A stretch of 64,000 nt of DNA from Microbacter sp. GSS18. Lineage in GTDB: Bacteria > Actinomycetota > Actinomycetes > Actinomycetales > Microbacteriaceae. Location: contig CP119753.1 in the NCBI GenBank assembly GCA_029319145.1, forward strand, positions 1,426,001 to 1,490,000, written 5' to 3'. Made by a program: the position numbers and the translations under genes. The notes beneath the pieces were generated by a model. That model did no database searches, was not told the origin of the DNA, and saw nothing but the letters and a program-made list of their open reading frames with translations. Positions 24,303 through 33,342 of this stretch are shown in pieces. How positions within the stretch are numbered: position 1 is the first letter of the stretch; each line of letters starts with the position of its first letter.

Positions 24303-26951
24303 TCAGTCTTGCAGGTCGCCGACGCGGCGGCGCCGGCGCACGACGAGGCGCAGCACCAGCTTCTCGGCCTCGACGATCACGAACACGGATGCCGCGACCA
24401 CCGCGCACGCGACCCACTCGACGAGGCTGAGCGGCGTGACCTCGAGCAGGACGGCGGCGGGCTCCCACACCGTCACCGCCCACATGACGCCGACCGCGAG
24501 CGCGGCTGTGAACACCAGCGCCTTGTTGCGCAGCGGACTCAGCCGCAGCAGCGACGTGCGCTCCGCGCGCGCGTTGCCGACCTGGTAGAAGTTCAGCAGC
24601 ACGAACGTCGCGAGCGCCAGCGTGCGGGCGTGCTCGACGTCGGCGCCCGAGTTCAGCGCCCAGCCGAACACCCCGAGCACGACCAGCCCCATCCAGACGC
24701 CGGTGACGACGGTGCGCGCCCACAGGGTGCGCGACAGCACGCCCTCGCCGCGTCGGCGCGGGGCGCGCGAGAGCTCGTCGCCCTCGCCGGGCTCGAGCGC
24801 GAGCGCGATGTCCTGGATGCCCGTGGTGACGAGGTTGATCCAGATCATCTGCACCGGCAGGAACAGCAGCGGCTGATCGATCAGCACGTTCGCCGACAGC
24901 GCGAACACCGCGGCGAGCGCCGTCGACAGCAGGAAGAACGTCGCCTTGCGGATCGCGCCGAACGTCACGCGCCCCTGCTCGACGGCCTCGACGATCGTGG
25001 TGAAGTCGTCGTCGGTGAGCACCAGGTCGGCGGCGTCGCGCGCGACGTCGGTTCCGGCGCGGCCCATCGCCACCCCCACCGAGGCCGCACGCAGGGCCGG
25101 GGCGTCGTTGACGCCGTCTCCGGTCGCGGCCACCGTCTCTCCCGAGCGCTGCAGCACCTCGACGATGCGCAGCTTGTCTCCGGGGGCGACGCGCGCGGCC
25201 ACGCCCGACTCCTCGAGGCGCGCGGCCAGGACGCGGTCGTCGAGCTCGGCCATCTCGGCGCCGGTGACCGGCGGGCGGTCGGTGGCGATCCCGAGTCGGC
25301 GGGCGATCGCCTGGGCGGTCTCGGGGTGGTCTCCGGTGATCATCTTCACCGCGATCCCGGCGCTGCGGCACTCCGCCACGGCGTCGGCCACGCCGGGGCG
25401 CGGCGGGTCGGCCATCCCCTCCAGGCCGAGCAGCGTCATACCCGCCGGCGCCGCGTCGGCGGCGGCGTCCTCGGGGAGCTCCCGCTGGGCGACGGCGATG
25501 ACGCGAAGCCCGTCGCGCGACAGGCGCGCGTTCTCGACCATCACCAGCTCGCGGTCGATCGGGATCGTGCCGCCGGGCACCGCCAGGTGCGCGCACAGCT
25601 CCGCGACGACTTCGGGCGCGCCCTTGACGTACTGCATCCGCGCTCCGTCGGGCTCGGCGAGGACGGTCTGCGAGAAGCGGCGCGACGGCTCGTAGGGCAC
25701 GTGGTGCTCGGGGGTCCGCGCGCGCTCGCGCGGCGAGACGGCGCCGACCTGGAGGGCGGCGGTCGCCATCGCGACGTCGACGGCGTCGCCGGCAAGGCCT
25801 CCCTGCGACGAGGCGCCCGCCTCGTTGGTGAGCGCTCCGGCCCGCAGCAGCGCCCGCGTGAGGTGGTCGGCCGCCTCCTCGGGCGTGACGTCCCCGTCCA
25901 TCGTCCAGAGGCGTTCGACGGTGAGGCGGTTCTCGGTGAGGGTTCCGGTCTTGTCCGAGGCGATCACGGTCGTCGAGCCCAGCGTCTCGACGGCCGGGAG
26001 CGTCCGCACGATCGCGCCGCGGCGCGCCATGCGCGACACGCCGACGCTCATCGCGACCGTGAAGATGATCGGCAGCGACTCGGGGATCGCGGCGACGGCG
26101 AGCGCGACGGCCACGCGGAACATGTCCGAAACGGCATAGCCGCCGACCAGGCCCGCCGCGAAGACGAAGACGACCGAGACCAGCACGACCACGCCGATGC
26201 GGCGCTCGAGGCTGTGGGTGAGCTTCTGCAGGGGCGTGCGCGGGGGCCGGCGCCGGACCAGCGCGCTGATCTCGCCCAGCTGCGTGCGCGCCCCGGTGGC
26301 GACGACGATGCCGGCGCCGCGCCCGCTCGAGATGAGCGTGCCGGTGAACAGCATGTCGGTCTGATCCGCGACCGGGGCGTCGGCGGCGACCGCCGCCGGG
26401 TCCTTCGAGACCGCGAGCGATTCGCCGGTGAGCATCGATTCGTCCGACAGCAGGGCGTTGGCCTCCACCAGCCGGGCGTCGGCGGGCACACGGTCGCCGC
26501 TCTCGACGAGGACGAGATCGCCCGGCACGACCTCCTCGGAGGGGATGACCTCGACGACGCCGCCGCGCCGGACGCGCGCGGTCGTGGTGGCCAGAGACTG
26601 CAGCGCACGGACATCCCGTGCCGCTTTGCGCTCCTGCCAGAACCCGAGGGCCGCGTTCAGCACGAGCACCAGGAAGATGGCCCCGGCGTCGACCCAGTGC
26701 CGCTGGATCGACACGACGATGCCGGCGACCACGAGGATCGCGATGAGCGGGCTGACGAACTGGCGCGCGAGCACCACCCACCACGGTGTCGGCGGCGGTG
26801 CAGGCAGCGCATTCGGGCCGAGTCGCTCCAGCCGCTCGGCGGCGTCCTCGGGGGCGAGTCCGCCGAGATCGGCGCCCAGTTCGGCACACACCGTCGCCAC
26901 GTCGCGCGCGCACCACCCCGACGCGGGCACCGCCGCGCGATCGGGCACCAT
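24303..26951 (-). CDS. Cation-translocating P-type ATPase
   Basis: The 882-residue P-type ATPase has an N-terminal cation-ATPase domain, the actuator loop with LTGESLAVSKD, the phosphorylation site DKTGTLTE near residue 320, KGAPEVV in the nucleotide-binding domain and GDGVNDAPAL in the hinge. Ten membrane segments are expected. The M4 motif reads PESLP where Ca2+ pumps usually have PEGLP; M6 reads MIWINLVTTGIQD. It belongs to the P2-like Ca2+/Mn2+/Na+ group, but the ion cannot be assigned. The ATG follows GGAGG. Confidence 0.9.
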   Translation of the reverse strand: MVPDRAAVPASGWCARDVATVCAELGADLGGLAPEDAAERLERLGPNALPAPPPTPWWVVLARQFVSPLIAILVVAGIVVSIQRHWVDAGAIFLVLVLNAALGFWQERKAARDVRALQSLATTTARVRRGGVVEVIPSEEVVPGDLVLVESGDRVPADARLVEANALLSDESMLTGESLAVSKDPAAVAADAPVADQTDMLFTGTLISSGRGAGIVVATGARTQLGEISALVRRRPPRTPLQKLTHSLERRIGVVVLVSVVFVFAAGLVGGYAVSDMFRVAVALAVAAIPESLPIIFTVAMSVGVSRMARRGAIVRTLPAVETLGSTTVIASDKTGTLTENRLTVERLWTMDGDVTPEEAADHLTRALLRAGALTNEAGASSQGGLAGDAVDVAMATAALQVGAVSPRERARTPEHHVPYEPSRRFSQTVLAEPDGARMQYVKGAPEVVAELCAHLAVPGGTIPIDRELVMVENARLSRDGLRVIAVAQRELPEDAAADAAPAGMTLLGLEGMADPPRPGVADAVAECRSAGIAVKMITGDHPETAQAIARRLGIATDRPPVTGAEMAELDDRVLAARLEESGVAARVAPGDKLRIVEVLQRSGETVAATGDGVNDAPALRAASVGVAMGRAGTDVARDAADLVLTDDDFTTIVEAVEQGRVTFGAIRKATFFLLSTALAAVFALSANVLIDQPLLFLPVQMIWINLVTTGIQDIALALEPGEGDELSRAPRRRGEGVLSRTLWARTVVTGVWMGLVVLGVFGWALNSGADVEHARTLALATFVLLNFYQVGNARAERTSLLRLSPLRNKALVFTAALAVGVMWAVTVWEPAAVLLEVTPLSLVEWVACAVVAASVFVIVEAEKLVLRLVVRRRRRVGDLQD

Positions 26952-27015
26952 CTCACGCCTCCCTGGCCGGTGCCTCCACCCTAACGAGCGGGGGCGTGCC
27001 GGCCAGGGACCAAAG

Positions 27016-29523
27016 TCAGTCGCGGATGGCGGCGCCGAAGCGCTCGGCCGCCGCGGCGACCCCGGCGAGCTTGGCCTCGGTCGCCTCGGCCGCCGTCAGC
27101 GTGCGGTCGGGAGCGCGGAACCGCAGCGCGAACGTCAGGCTCTTCGAGCCCTCCGCAACGCCCGGGCCGCGGTACTCGTCCACGAGGCGCAGCGACTCCA
27201 GCAGCTCGCCCGCGCCGTCCTGGAGCGCGGCGCGCACGGCGCCGGCGGCGACGTCGACGGGGACGACCAGCGACACGTCCTGCGTCGCGGCCGGGAAGCC
27301 CGACAGGGACGCGGCGACGACGCGGTCGCCGGCGGTCTCGAGCAGGCGATCGAGGAACAGCTCGGCGACCACGACGCGACCGGTCAGATCGGCATCCGCC
27401 ACGACGTCCGGGTGCAGCTCGCCGAGGTACCCGACCTCGGTCTCGCCGACGAACAGCGCCGCCGTGCGGCCCGGGTGGAGGGCCGCACCGGCGGCCTGCA
27501 CCAGGTCGATCGAGACGCCGGCCGCCGCGGCGATGACGCGCACGGCGTCCAGGCCGTCGGCGATGTCGACCGGGACGGGCGCCTGGCCCGGCTGCTTCGC
27601 GATGCGGTTGCCCGCCAGCAGCAGCGACACGAAGCGCTGCTGGGGCGGGATCGACGCGTCGAGCTCGGCGAGCGCGGCCGCCGACGGACGCACGGCCAGC
27701 GGCGGCACGTATGCGGTGCCGTAGTCCACGCCCGGCTTGGGGAGGAACACCGTGCCGGTCTCGAACAGGGCGATGTCGGTGAAGCCGCGCGAGAGGTTCC
27801 GGTGCGCGACCTGCAGCAGGCCCGGCAGCAGCGAGCGGCGCAGGAACGCCGCCTGGCCGTCGAGCGGGTTGGCGATCTTCACGCTCGGCAGGTGCTCGCC
27901 GCTGGGCGAGCCGTGCAGGTCGTTCTGCTCCTCGGTCGTGAAGGGGAACGACGGCGTCTCGACCAAGCCCGCCGCGGCGAGCGCGTTGGCGACGCGGCGC
28001 CGGCCGCGCTGGGCGGGGGTCAGTCCTCGTCCCGACGGCGGCAGCGGCAGGACCGACGGGATGCGGTCGTACCCTTCGATGCGCGCGACCTCTTCGGCGA
28101 GCGTCCACTTGTCGGTGAGGTCCGAGCGCCACGACGGGGGCGTGACCGTCCAGCCGTCCTCCCCGGGCGTCACGGCGCAGCCGATCAGCTCGAGCGCCGC
28201 CACGATCTGCTCGGGCGTGTAGTCCACCCCGATGAGCCCGGCGACGAAGCCGAGCGGGAGCGGGATCTCGACCGCCGAGACCTCGGCGAACAGCGCCGTG
28301 CCGTAGTCGGGGTCGATGGTGCCGCCGGCGAATTCGACCATCAGGTCGGCCACGCGCCGCGCGGCCACCAGCGGGATCGCCGGGTCGACGCCGCGCTCGA
28401 AGCGGCGCGACGCCTCGCTCGGCAGCTTGTGCCGACGCGCGGTGCGCGCGATCGAGACGGTGTCGAAGGTCGCGGCCTCGATGAGGACGTTCCGCGTGGT
28501 GCCGCTCATCTCGGTCGTGCCGCCGCCCATGACGCCGGCCAGGCCGATGGGGCCGGAGTCGTCGGTGATCAGCAGATCCTCGGTGTCGAGCGTGCGCACC
28601 TGGCCGTCGAGCGTCTCGAGCTTCTCGCCCGCCTGCGCGCGGCGCACCGTGATGCCGCCGGTGAGCTTGTCGAGGTCGTAGCCGTGGATCGGCTGGCCGA
28701 GCTCGACCATGACGTAGTTGGTGATGTCGATGAGGATGCCCAGCGACCGGATGCCCGCCAGCGTCAGGCGCGCGACCATCCACGCCGGCGTCGGCTTGGT
28801 GGGATCGACGTCGCGCACGACGCGCGCGACGAACTCCGTCGCACCCACGCGCCCGCGGATCGGGGCGGCGTCCTCGACGGCGACCGAGAAGCCCACGCCG
28901 GGCGCGATCTCGTCGGCATGGCGCACGCCCGGGTCCCGGAAGGCCGCGCCGGTGGCGTGCGAGTACTCGCGGGCGACGCCGCGGATCGACAGCGCGTAGC
29001 CCCGGTCGGGCGTGACGTTGATGTCGACGGCGACATCGTCCAGGCCCAGCAGCGCGATGGCGTCGGCACCGGCCGGCGCGTCGATGCCGAGCTCGACCAG
29101 ACGCAGGATGCCGCTGTGCTCGTCGCCGAGCCCGAGCTCCTTGGCCGACGCGATCATGCCGTCGGACACGTGCCCGTAGGTCTTGCGCGCCGCTATCGGG
29201 AAGGGCCCCGGCAGCACGGCCCCCGGCAGCGTCACGACGACCTTGTCGCCGGCGAAGAAGTTGCGCGCGCCGCACACGATGCCGCGGACTCCGCCCTGCT
29301 CCTCGCCGACGTCGACCTGGCACCAGCGGATGGTCTTGCCGTTGGACTGCGGCTCCTCGACGAACTCGACGACCTCGCCGACGACGATGGGGCCGGTCAG
29401 CTCGAAGCCGTGCACGTCCTCCTCTTCGAAGCCGACCGAGACCAGCGCCGCGAGGACGTCCTCGGGCGAGGCGCCTGCCGGGACGTCGACGTACTCACGA
29501 AGCCATGACAGCGGGACGCGCAT
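27016..29523 (-). CDS. pheT: Phenylalanyl-tRNA synthetase beta subunit
   Basis: The 835-residue beta subunit forms the alpha2-beta2 enzyme with PheS. The order is: N-terminal tRNA-binding (EMAP-like) domain at residues 40-150, B3/B4 editing domain around 210-400, the B5 domain, the catalytic-like module near 480-700, and a ferredoxin-fold anticodon-binding domain at the end (FPAATQDVSLVV). The ATG shares one base with the pheS stop (TGATG). Length is normal for actinobacteria. Confidence 0.97.
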   Translation of the reverse strand: MRVPLSWLREYVDVPAGASPEDVLAALVSVGFEEEDVHGFELTGPIVVGEVVEFVEEPQSNGKTIRWCQVDVGEEQGGVRGIVCGARNFFAGDKVVVTLPGAVLPGPFPIAARKTYGHVSDGMIASAKELGLGDEHSGILRLVELGIDAPAGADAIALLGLDDVAVDINVTPDRGYALSIRGVAREYSHATGAAFRDPGVRHADEIAPGVGFSVAVEDAAPIRGRVGATEFVARVVRDVDPTKPTPAWMVARLTLAGIRSLGILIDITNYVMVELGQPIHGYDLDKLTGGITVRRAQAGEKLETLDGQVRTLDTEDLLITDDSGPIGLAGVMGGGTTEMSGTTRNVLIEAATFDTVSIARTARRHKLPSEASRRFERGVDPAIPLVAARRVADLMVEFAGGTIDPDYGTALFAEVSAVEIPLPLGFVAGLIGVDYTPEQIVAALELIGCAVTPGEDGWTVTPPSWRSDLTDKWTLAEEVARIEGYDRIPSVLPLPPSGRGLTPAQRGRRRVANALAAAGLVETPSFPFTTEEQNDLHGSPSGEHLPSVKIANPLDGQAAFLRRSLLPGLLQVAHRNLSRGFTDIALFETGTVFLPKPGVDYGTAYVPPLAVRPSAAALAELDASIPPQQRFVSLLLAGNRIAKQPGQAPVPVDIADGLDAVRVIAAAAGVSIDLVQAAGAALHPGRTAALFVGETEVGYLGELHPDVVADADLTGRVVVAELFLDRLLETAGDRVVAASLSGFPAATQDVSLVVPVDVAAGAVRAALQDGAGELLESLRLVDEYRGPGVAEGSKSLTFALRFRAPDRTLTAAEATEAKLAGVAAAAERFGAAIRD

Positions 29524-30587
29524 CAGACCACCATTCCGAACTGCTCGCTGAAGCGGACATCGCCCTCGGCCATGTCGCGCATGTCCTGCACGTCGGAGCG
29601 GAACATCAGGGTCCGCTCGATCCCCATCCCGAACGCGAAGCCCGAGTACTCCTCGGGGTCGATGCCGGCGGCGCGCAGCACGTTGGGGTTGACCATGCCG
29701 CATCCGCCCCACTCGATCCAGCGCGCGCCGCCCTTGAAGGTGGGGTGCCACAGGTCGAGCTCGGCGCTCGGCTCGGTGAACGGGAAGTAGTTCGCGCGGA
29801 AGCGCGTCTTGGCCTCGGGCCCGAACAGCACCTTGGCGGCGTGGTCGAGGGTGCCCTTGAGATGGGCCATCGTGATGCCCTTGTCGATGACGAGACCCTC
29901 GAACTGCGTGAACACCGGCAGGTGCGTCGCGTCGAACTCGTCGGTGCGGTACACGCGGCCGGGACACAGCACGTAGATCGGCAGGTCGCGCTCGAGCATC
30001 GAGCGCACCTGGACGGGGCTCGTGTGCGTGCGCATCACCAGGTGCCGTTCCACCGGGTCCACGAAGAAGGTGTCCTGCATCTGACGGGCCGGGTGATCTG
30101 CGTCGAAGTTGAGGGCGTCGAAGTTGTACCACTCGTGCTCGAGCTCGGGTCCTTCGGCGATCTCCCACCCCATGCCGACGAAGATGTCGCTGATCTCCTC
30201 CTGCAGGAGCGAGATCGGATGCCGCGCGCCCACGCGCGCCCGCTGCGCGAGCGCCGTCATGTCCACACGCTCGGCCTCGAGCTTGGCGGCCAGCTCGGCC
30301 TCGGCGAGTTCGACCTCGCGGGCGGCGAGCGCCTGGTTCACGCTCGCGCGCGCCTGCCCGACCAGCTTGCCGAACTCGGCCTTCTTGTCCTTGGGCACCT
30401 CGCGCATGCGCGCGTTCAGCTTCGCCAGCGGCGAGGCCTCGGCGGAGTGGGCGGAGCGGGCGGCCTTCAGCTCTGCGGTGTCGCCCGCGGCGGCGATCGC
30501 CGCGAGGGCGTCCGCGACCGCGGTCTCGACCGCTTCGGGCGTGATGCCGGCGTCGGTGGGTTCGGTGTTCTCGTGCGCTTCAGACAC
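29523..30587 (-). CDS. pheS: Phenylalanyl-tRNA synthetase alpha subunit
   Basis: The 354-residue alpha subunit carries the class-II catalytic core. An N-terminal coiled coil covers about residues 60-115. Motif 2 (RVYRTDEFDATH) and motif 3 (GFAFGMGIERTLMF) are clear, and FTEPSAELD sits in between. Ala in the phenylalanine pocket region (GFAFGMGIE) is as usual. It starts with GTG at 30587 and lacks a strong Shine-Dalgarno sequence. It is divergent from the iron transporter operon. Confidence 0.96.
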   Translation of the reverse strand: MSEAHENTEPTDAGITPEAVETAVADALAAIAAAGDTAELKAARSAHSAEASPLAKLNARMREVPKDKKAEFGKLVGQARASVNQALAAREVELAEAELAAKLEAERVDMTALAQRARVGARHPISLLQEEISDIFVGMGWEIAEGPELEHEWYNFDALNFDADHPARQMQDTFFVDPVERHLVMRTHTSPVQVRSMLERDLPIYVLCPGRVYRTDEFDATHLPVFTQFEGLVIDKGITMAHLKGTLDHAAKVLFGPEAKTRFRANYFPFTEPSAELDLWHPTFKGGARWIEWGGCGMVNPNVLRAAGIDPEEYSGFAFGMGIERTLMFRSDVQDMRDMAEGDVRFSEQFGMVV

Positions 30588-30663
30588 GAGAGACGAGTCT
30601 ACCGGCGTGCGTGGGGGCGCATCGGCGCCGCGTCCCGTGCGGTGACGCCCCGTTGCGTCGCCT

Positions 30664-30691
30664 TTGCATTCACCCGCGCGTCGGGTTAGGT
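30664..30691 (+). promoter_or_regulatory. Promoter of the iron(III) ABC transporter operon
   Basis: TTGCAT at 30664-30669 and TTAGGT at 30686-30691 are separated by 16 bases. The -10 element is the first part of the iron box, so a bound DtxR-type repressor would block it. Confidence 0.6.
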
Positions 30692-30704
30692 TCGCCTCAC
30701 CTCA
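30686..30704. promoter_or_regulatory. DtxR/IdeR-type iron box
   Basis: The 19-mer TTAGGTTCGCCTCACCTCA matches the DtxR/IdeR consensus (TTAGGTTAGSCTAACCTAA) at about 15-16 positions, including both outer arms. It lies 45 bases upstream of the iron transporter start, over the predicted -10 element. This strongly suggests iron-dependent repression. Confidence 0.8.
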
Positions 30705-30748
30705 GTTCCTGTCCGGCTGAGTCCCCCACATCCAACGGAGACACCATC

Positions 30749-31786
30749 ATGCGCGCACTCCGCATCCTGGTTCCCGCCGCCCTCGCGAGCGGCCTGCTGC
30801 TGTCCGGCTGCGCCGGAGACCCGACCACGACCGATGCCTCGGATGCCCCGGAATCCGACGGCGAGGTCACCCTGTACGCCGGTAGGGATGAGGCGCTCAT
30901 CGCGCCGCTGATCGCCCGGTTCACCGACGAGACCGGCATCGCCGTCGACGTCCGCTACGCGGGGACGAGCGAGCTGACGGCCCTCGTCCTCGAAGAGGGC
31001 GAGCGCTCCCCCGCCGACGTCTTCCTCTCGCAGGACGCCGGAGCGCTCGGCGCGCTGGCCGACGCCGGGCTGACCACGCCGATCCCCGCGGAGCTCGCCG
31101 AGACCATCCCCGACGGATTCACGTCGCAGGACGACAGCTGGATCGGCGTGACCGGCCGCGCGCGCGTCATCGCATATGACGGCGACGTCCTCGACGCCGC
31201 GCAGGTGCCGACGTCGGTGCTCGAGCTGGTCGAGCCCGAGTGGGCCGGCCGCGTGGGCTTCCCTCCCGGCAACGCCAGCTTCCAGTCCTTCGTGACCGCC
31301 CTGCGCGTCCTGGAGGGCGAGCAGCCTGCCGAGGACTGGGCGGCCGGCATGGCGGCGAACGACCCCGTGCTCACCGAGAGCAACGGCGCGACGCTCGACC
31401 TCGTCAATGCCGGCGAGCTCGATCTGGCGCTCATCAACCACTACTACTGGTACCAGCGCGCCGCCGAGCTCGGCGAGGACGCCATGCGTGCGCAGCTGGC
31501 CTTCCTGCCCGGCGATCCGGGGGGCATCGTCAATGTCACGGGTGCCGCGATCCTCACGGCGGGCGTCGACGACCCCGATGCGCTCGCGCTCGTCGAGTAC
31601 CTCGTCTCGCCGGCCGCACAGCAGTACTTCGTCGAGGAGACCTTCGAGTACCCGCTGCTGCCGGGCGTCGACGCGCCGGCGGGCCTGCCGGCGCTCGAGA
31701 CGCTCGTCAACCCCGGACTCGACCTGAGCGACCTCGACTCGGTGGCCGAGACCCAGGAGATGCTCGTGCGCGTCGGGCTCCTCTGA
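30749..31786 (+). CDS. Iron(III) ABC transporter substrate-binding lipoprotein
   Basis: The 345-residue protein has a lipoprotein signal peptide with lipobox LLSGC (Cys21) and then EVTLYAGRDEALIAPLIARF, the start of the FbpA/FutA-type Fe3+-binding fold. Two consecutive tyrosines in NHYYWYQ (near residue 230) match the Fe3+-coordinating tyrosines of this family. Mature protein would be anchored at the outer face of the membrane. The ATG follows CGGAG. It is the first gene of a three-gene operon behind an iron box, which supports ferric iron as substrate. Confidence 0.9.
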   Translation: MRALRILVPAALASGLLLSGCAGDPTTTDASDAPESDGEVTLYAGRDEALIAPLIARFTDETGIAVDVRYAGTSELTALVLEEGERSPADVFLSQDAGALGALADAGLTTPIPAELAETIPDGFTSQDDSWIGVTGRARVIAYDGDVLDAAQVPTSVLELVEPEWAGRVGFPPGNASFQSFVTALRVLEGEQPAEDWAAGMAANDPVLTESNGATLDLVNAGELDLALINHYYWYQRAAELGEDAMRAQLAFLPGDPGGIVNVTGAAILTAGVDDPDALALVEYLVSPAAQQYFVEETFEYPLLPGVDAPAGLPALETLVNPGLDLSDLDSVAETQEMLVRVGLL

Positions 31787-31820
31787 GAGCCGGCCCCGGC
31801 CGACCCCGATCCCCCGACCG

Positions 31821-33341
31821 ATGCGCTCGTCGCGACGCCCGCCCCGCGCCCTCTGGGTCGCGGGGCTGGTGGCGTGCGCGCTCGCGAGCATCCCGCTGGT
31901 CTATCTCGTGGCGCGCGTCGCGGGCGCCGGCGCCGAGCAGATCGCCGTAGCCCTGTCGCGCCCGCGCGTTCCGGAGCTGATCGGCACCTCTCTGCTGCTG
32001 TCAGCCTCGGTGACCGTCGCGACCGTCGCGATCGGCGTGCCCTCGGCCTTCCTCCTCGCGCGCGCCGCACTGCCCGCCCGCGGACTGTGGGCGGCGCTGG
32101 CCGCGCTGCCGCTCGCGGTGCCGTCATACCTCGCCGCCTACGGCTGGCTGGCCGCGGTGCCGGGCATGCAGGGCTTCTGGGCGGCGTGGTTCGTGCTCAC
32201 GAGCGTCTGCCTGCCGTACGTGACGCTGCCGACGGCCGCGGCCCTGCGCCTGTCCACCACGGGGTTCGACGACCTCGCCCGCACGCTCGGACGAGGACCG
32301 GTCTCGGCCTTCTTCAGCGGCACGTGGCCGCAGATCGCACCGGCCGTCTCGGCGGGCGCCCTGCTGGCGTTCCTCTACACGCTGAGCGATTTCGGGGGCG
32401 TGGCCCTGTTCCGGCTGCCGGTGCTGACCACGGCCGTGCACCAGGCGTTCGGCGCGAGCTTCGATCGCGACTACGCGCTGATCCTGTCCGGTGTGCTCGT
32501 GCTCATCGCCCTGGCCGTCGTCCTCGCCGAGCAGCTGCTGCGTCGGCGCAGCCCCGCGCGTGCGCCGCACGGGCCGCGCGCCGCGCCCCTGCGCCTGGGG
32601 GCAGCGCTTCCGGCGGCGCTCGTCCTGCTGGCGGTGCCGTCGCTCCTGTCGGCCGTCGTGCCCACCGCGATCCTCGTCGGGCGCGCCCTGGACGCGGCCG
32701 CGCTGCGATCGTTCGATGCGTCGGAGTTCGCCGAGGCGCTCGCGGGAACGCTCGCGTTCGCGGCGGCGGGAGCAGTCATCGCCATCGTGCTGGCGCTGCC
32801 GATCGGCGCCCTGGCCGCCCGCTATCGCGGGCGCCGCGTGCGGATCGTCGAGACCGCCGCCGTGATCCCCCTGGGCCTGCCCGGCATCGTGATCGGTCTG
32901 TCGCTCGTCGCCTTCTCCCTCACGGTCGTCCCCTGGTGGTATCAGACCGCTCTCGTCCTGGCCTTCGCCTACGGCGTGATGTTCCTGCCGAAGGCGGTCG
33001 GCGGCGTGCGCAGCTCGATCGGCCTCGTGCCGCCGGCGCTCGAGGACGTCTCGCGCACCCTGGGACGCACGGGCCTCCAGACCTGGTGGCAGGTCACCGC
33101 GCGCCTCGCCCGGCCGGGGATCCTCGCGGCGGCGCTGCTGGTCGCCGTCACCGCGATGAAGGAGCTGCCGGCCACGCTGCTGCTGCGTCCGACCGGCACC
33201 GACACGCTGGCGACCGAGCTGTGGTCGCGCACCGACGTCGCGGCCTACGGCGCCGCGGCGCCGTACGCGCTCGCGCTCCTCGTCGTCGCCACGATCCCCG
33301 CGTTCCTGCTCTCACGCCATCGCGACCCGGAGGATGTGTGA
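31821..33341 (+). CDS. Iron(III) ABC transporter permease
   Basis: The 506-residue membrane protein has two fused permease halves with about 12 membrane segments, as in FbpB. Each half has an EAA-like loop: DLARTLGRGPVSAFFSGTWPQIAP in the first (residues 150-175) and DVSRTLGRTGLQTWWQVTARLARP in the second (about 410-435). It lies 34 bases after the binding-protein gene and its stop precedes the ATPase gene by one base. It works with the other two genes in ferric iron import. Confidence 0.92.
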   Translation: MRSSRRPPRALWVAGLVACALASIPLVYLVARVAGAGAEQIAVALSRPRVPELIGTSLLLSASVTVATVAIGVPSAFLLARAALPARGLWAALAALPLAVPSYLAAYGWLAAVPGMQGFWAAWFVLTSVCLPYVTLPTAAALRLSTTGFDDLARTLGRGPVSAFFSGTWPQIAPAVSAGALLAFLYTLSDFGGVALFRLPVLTTAVHQAFGASFDRDYALILSGVLVLIALAVVLAEQLLRRRSPARAPHGPRAAPLRLGAALPAALVLLAVPSLLSAVVPTAILVGRALDAAALRSFDASEFAEALAGTLAFAAAGAVIAIVLALPIGALAARYRGRRVRIVETAAVIPLGLPGIVIGLSLVAFSLTVVPWWYQTALVLAFAYGVMFLPKAVGGVRSSIGLVPPALEDVSRTLGRTGLQTWWQVTARLARPGILAAALLVAVTAMKELPATLLLRPTGTDTLATELWSRTDVAAYGAAAPYALALLVVATIPAFLLSRHRDPEDV

Positions 33342-33342
33342 C

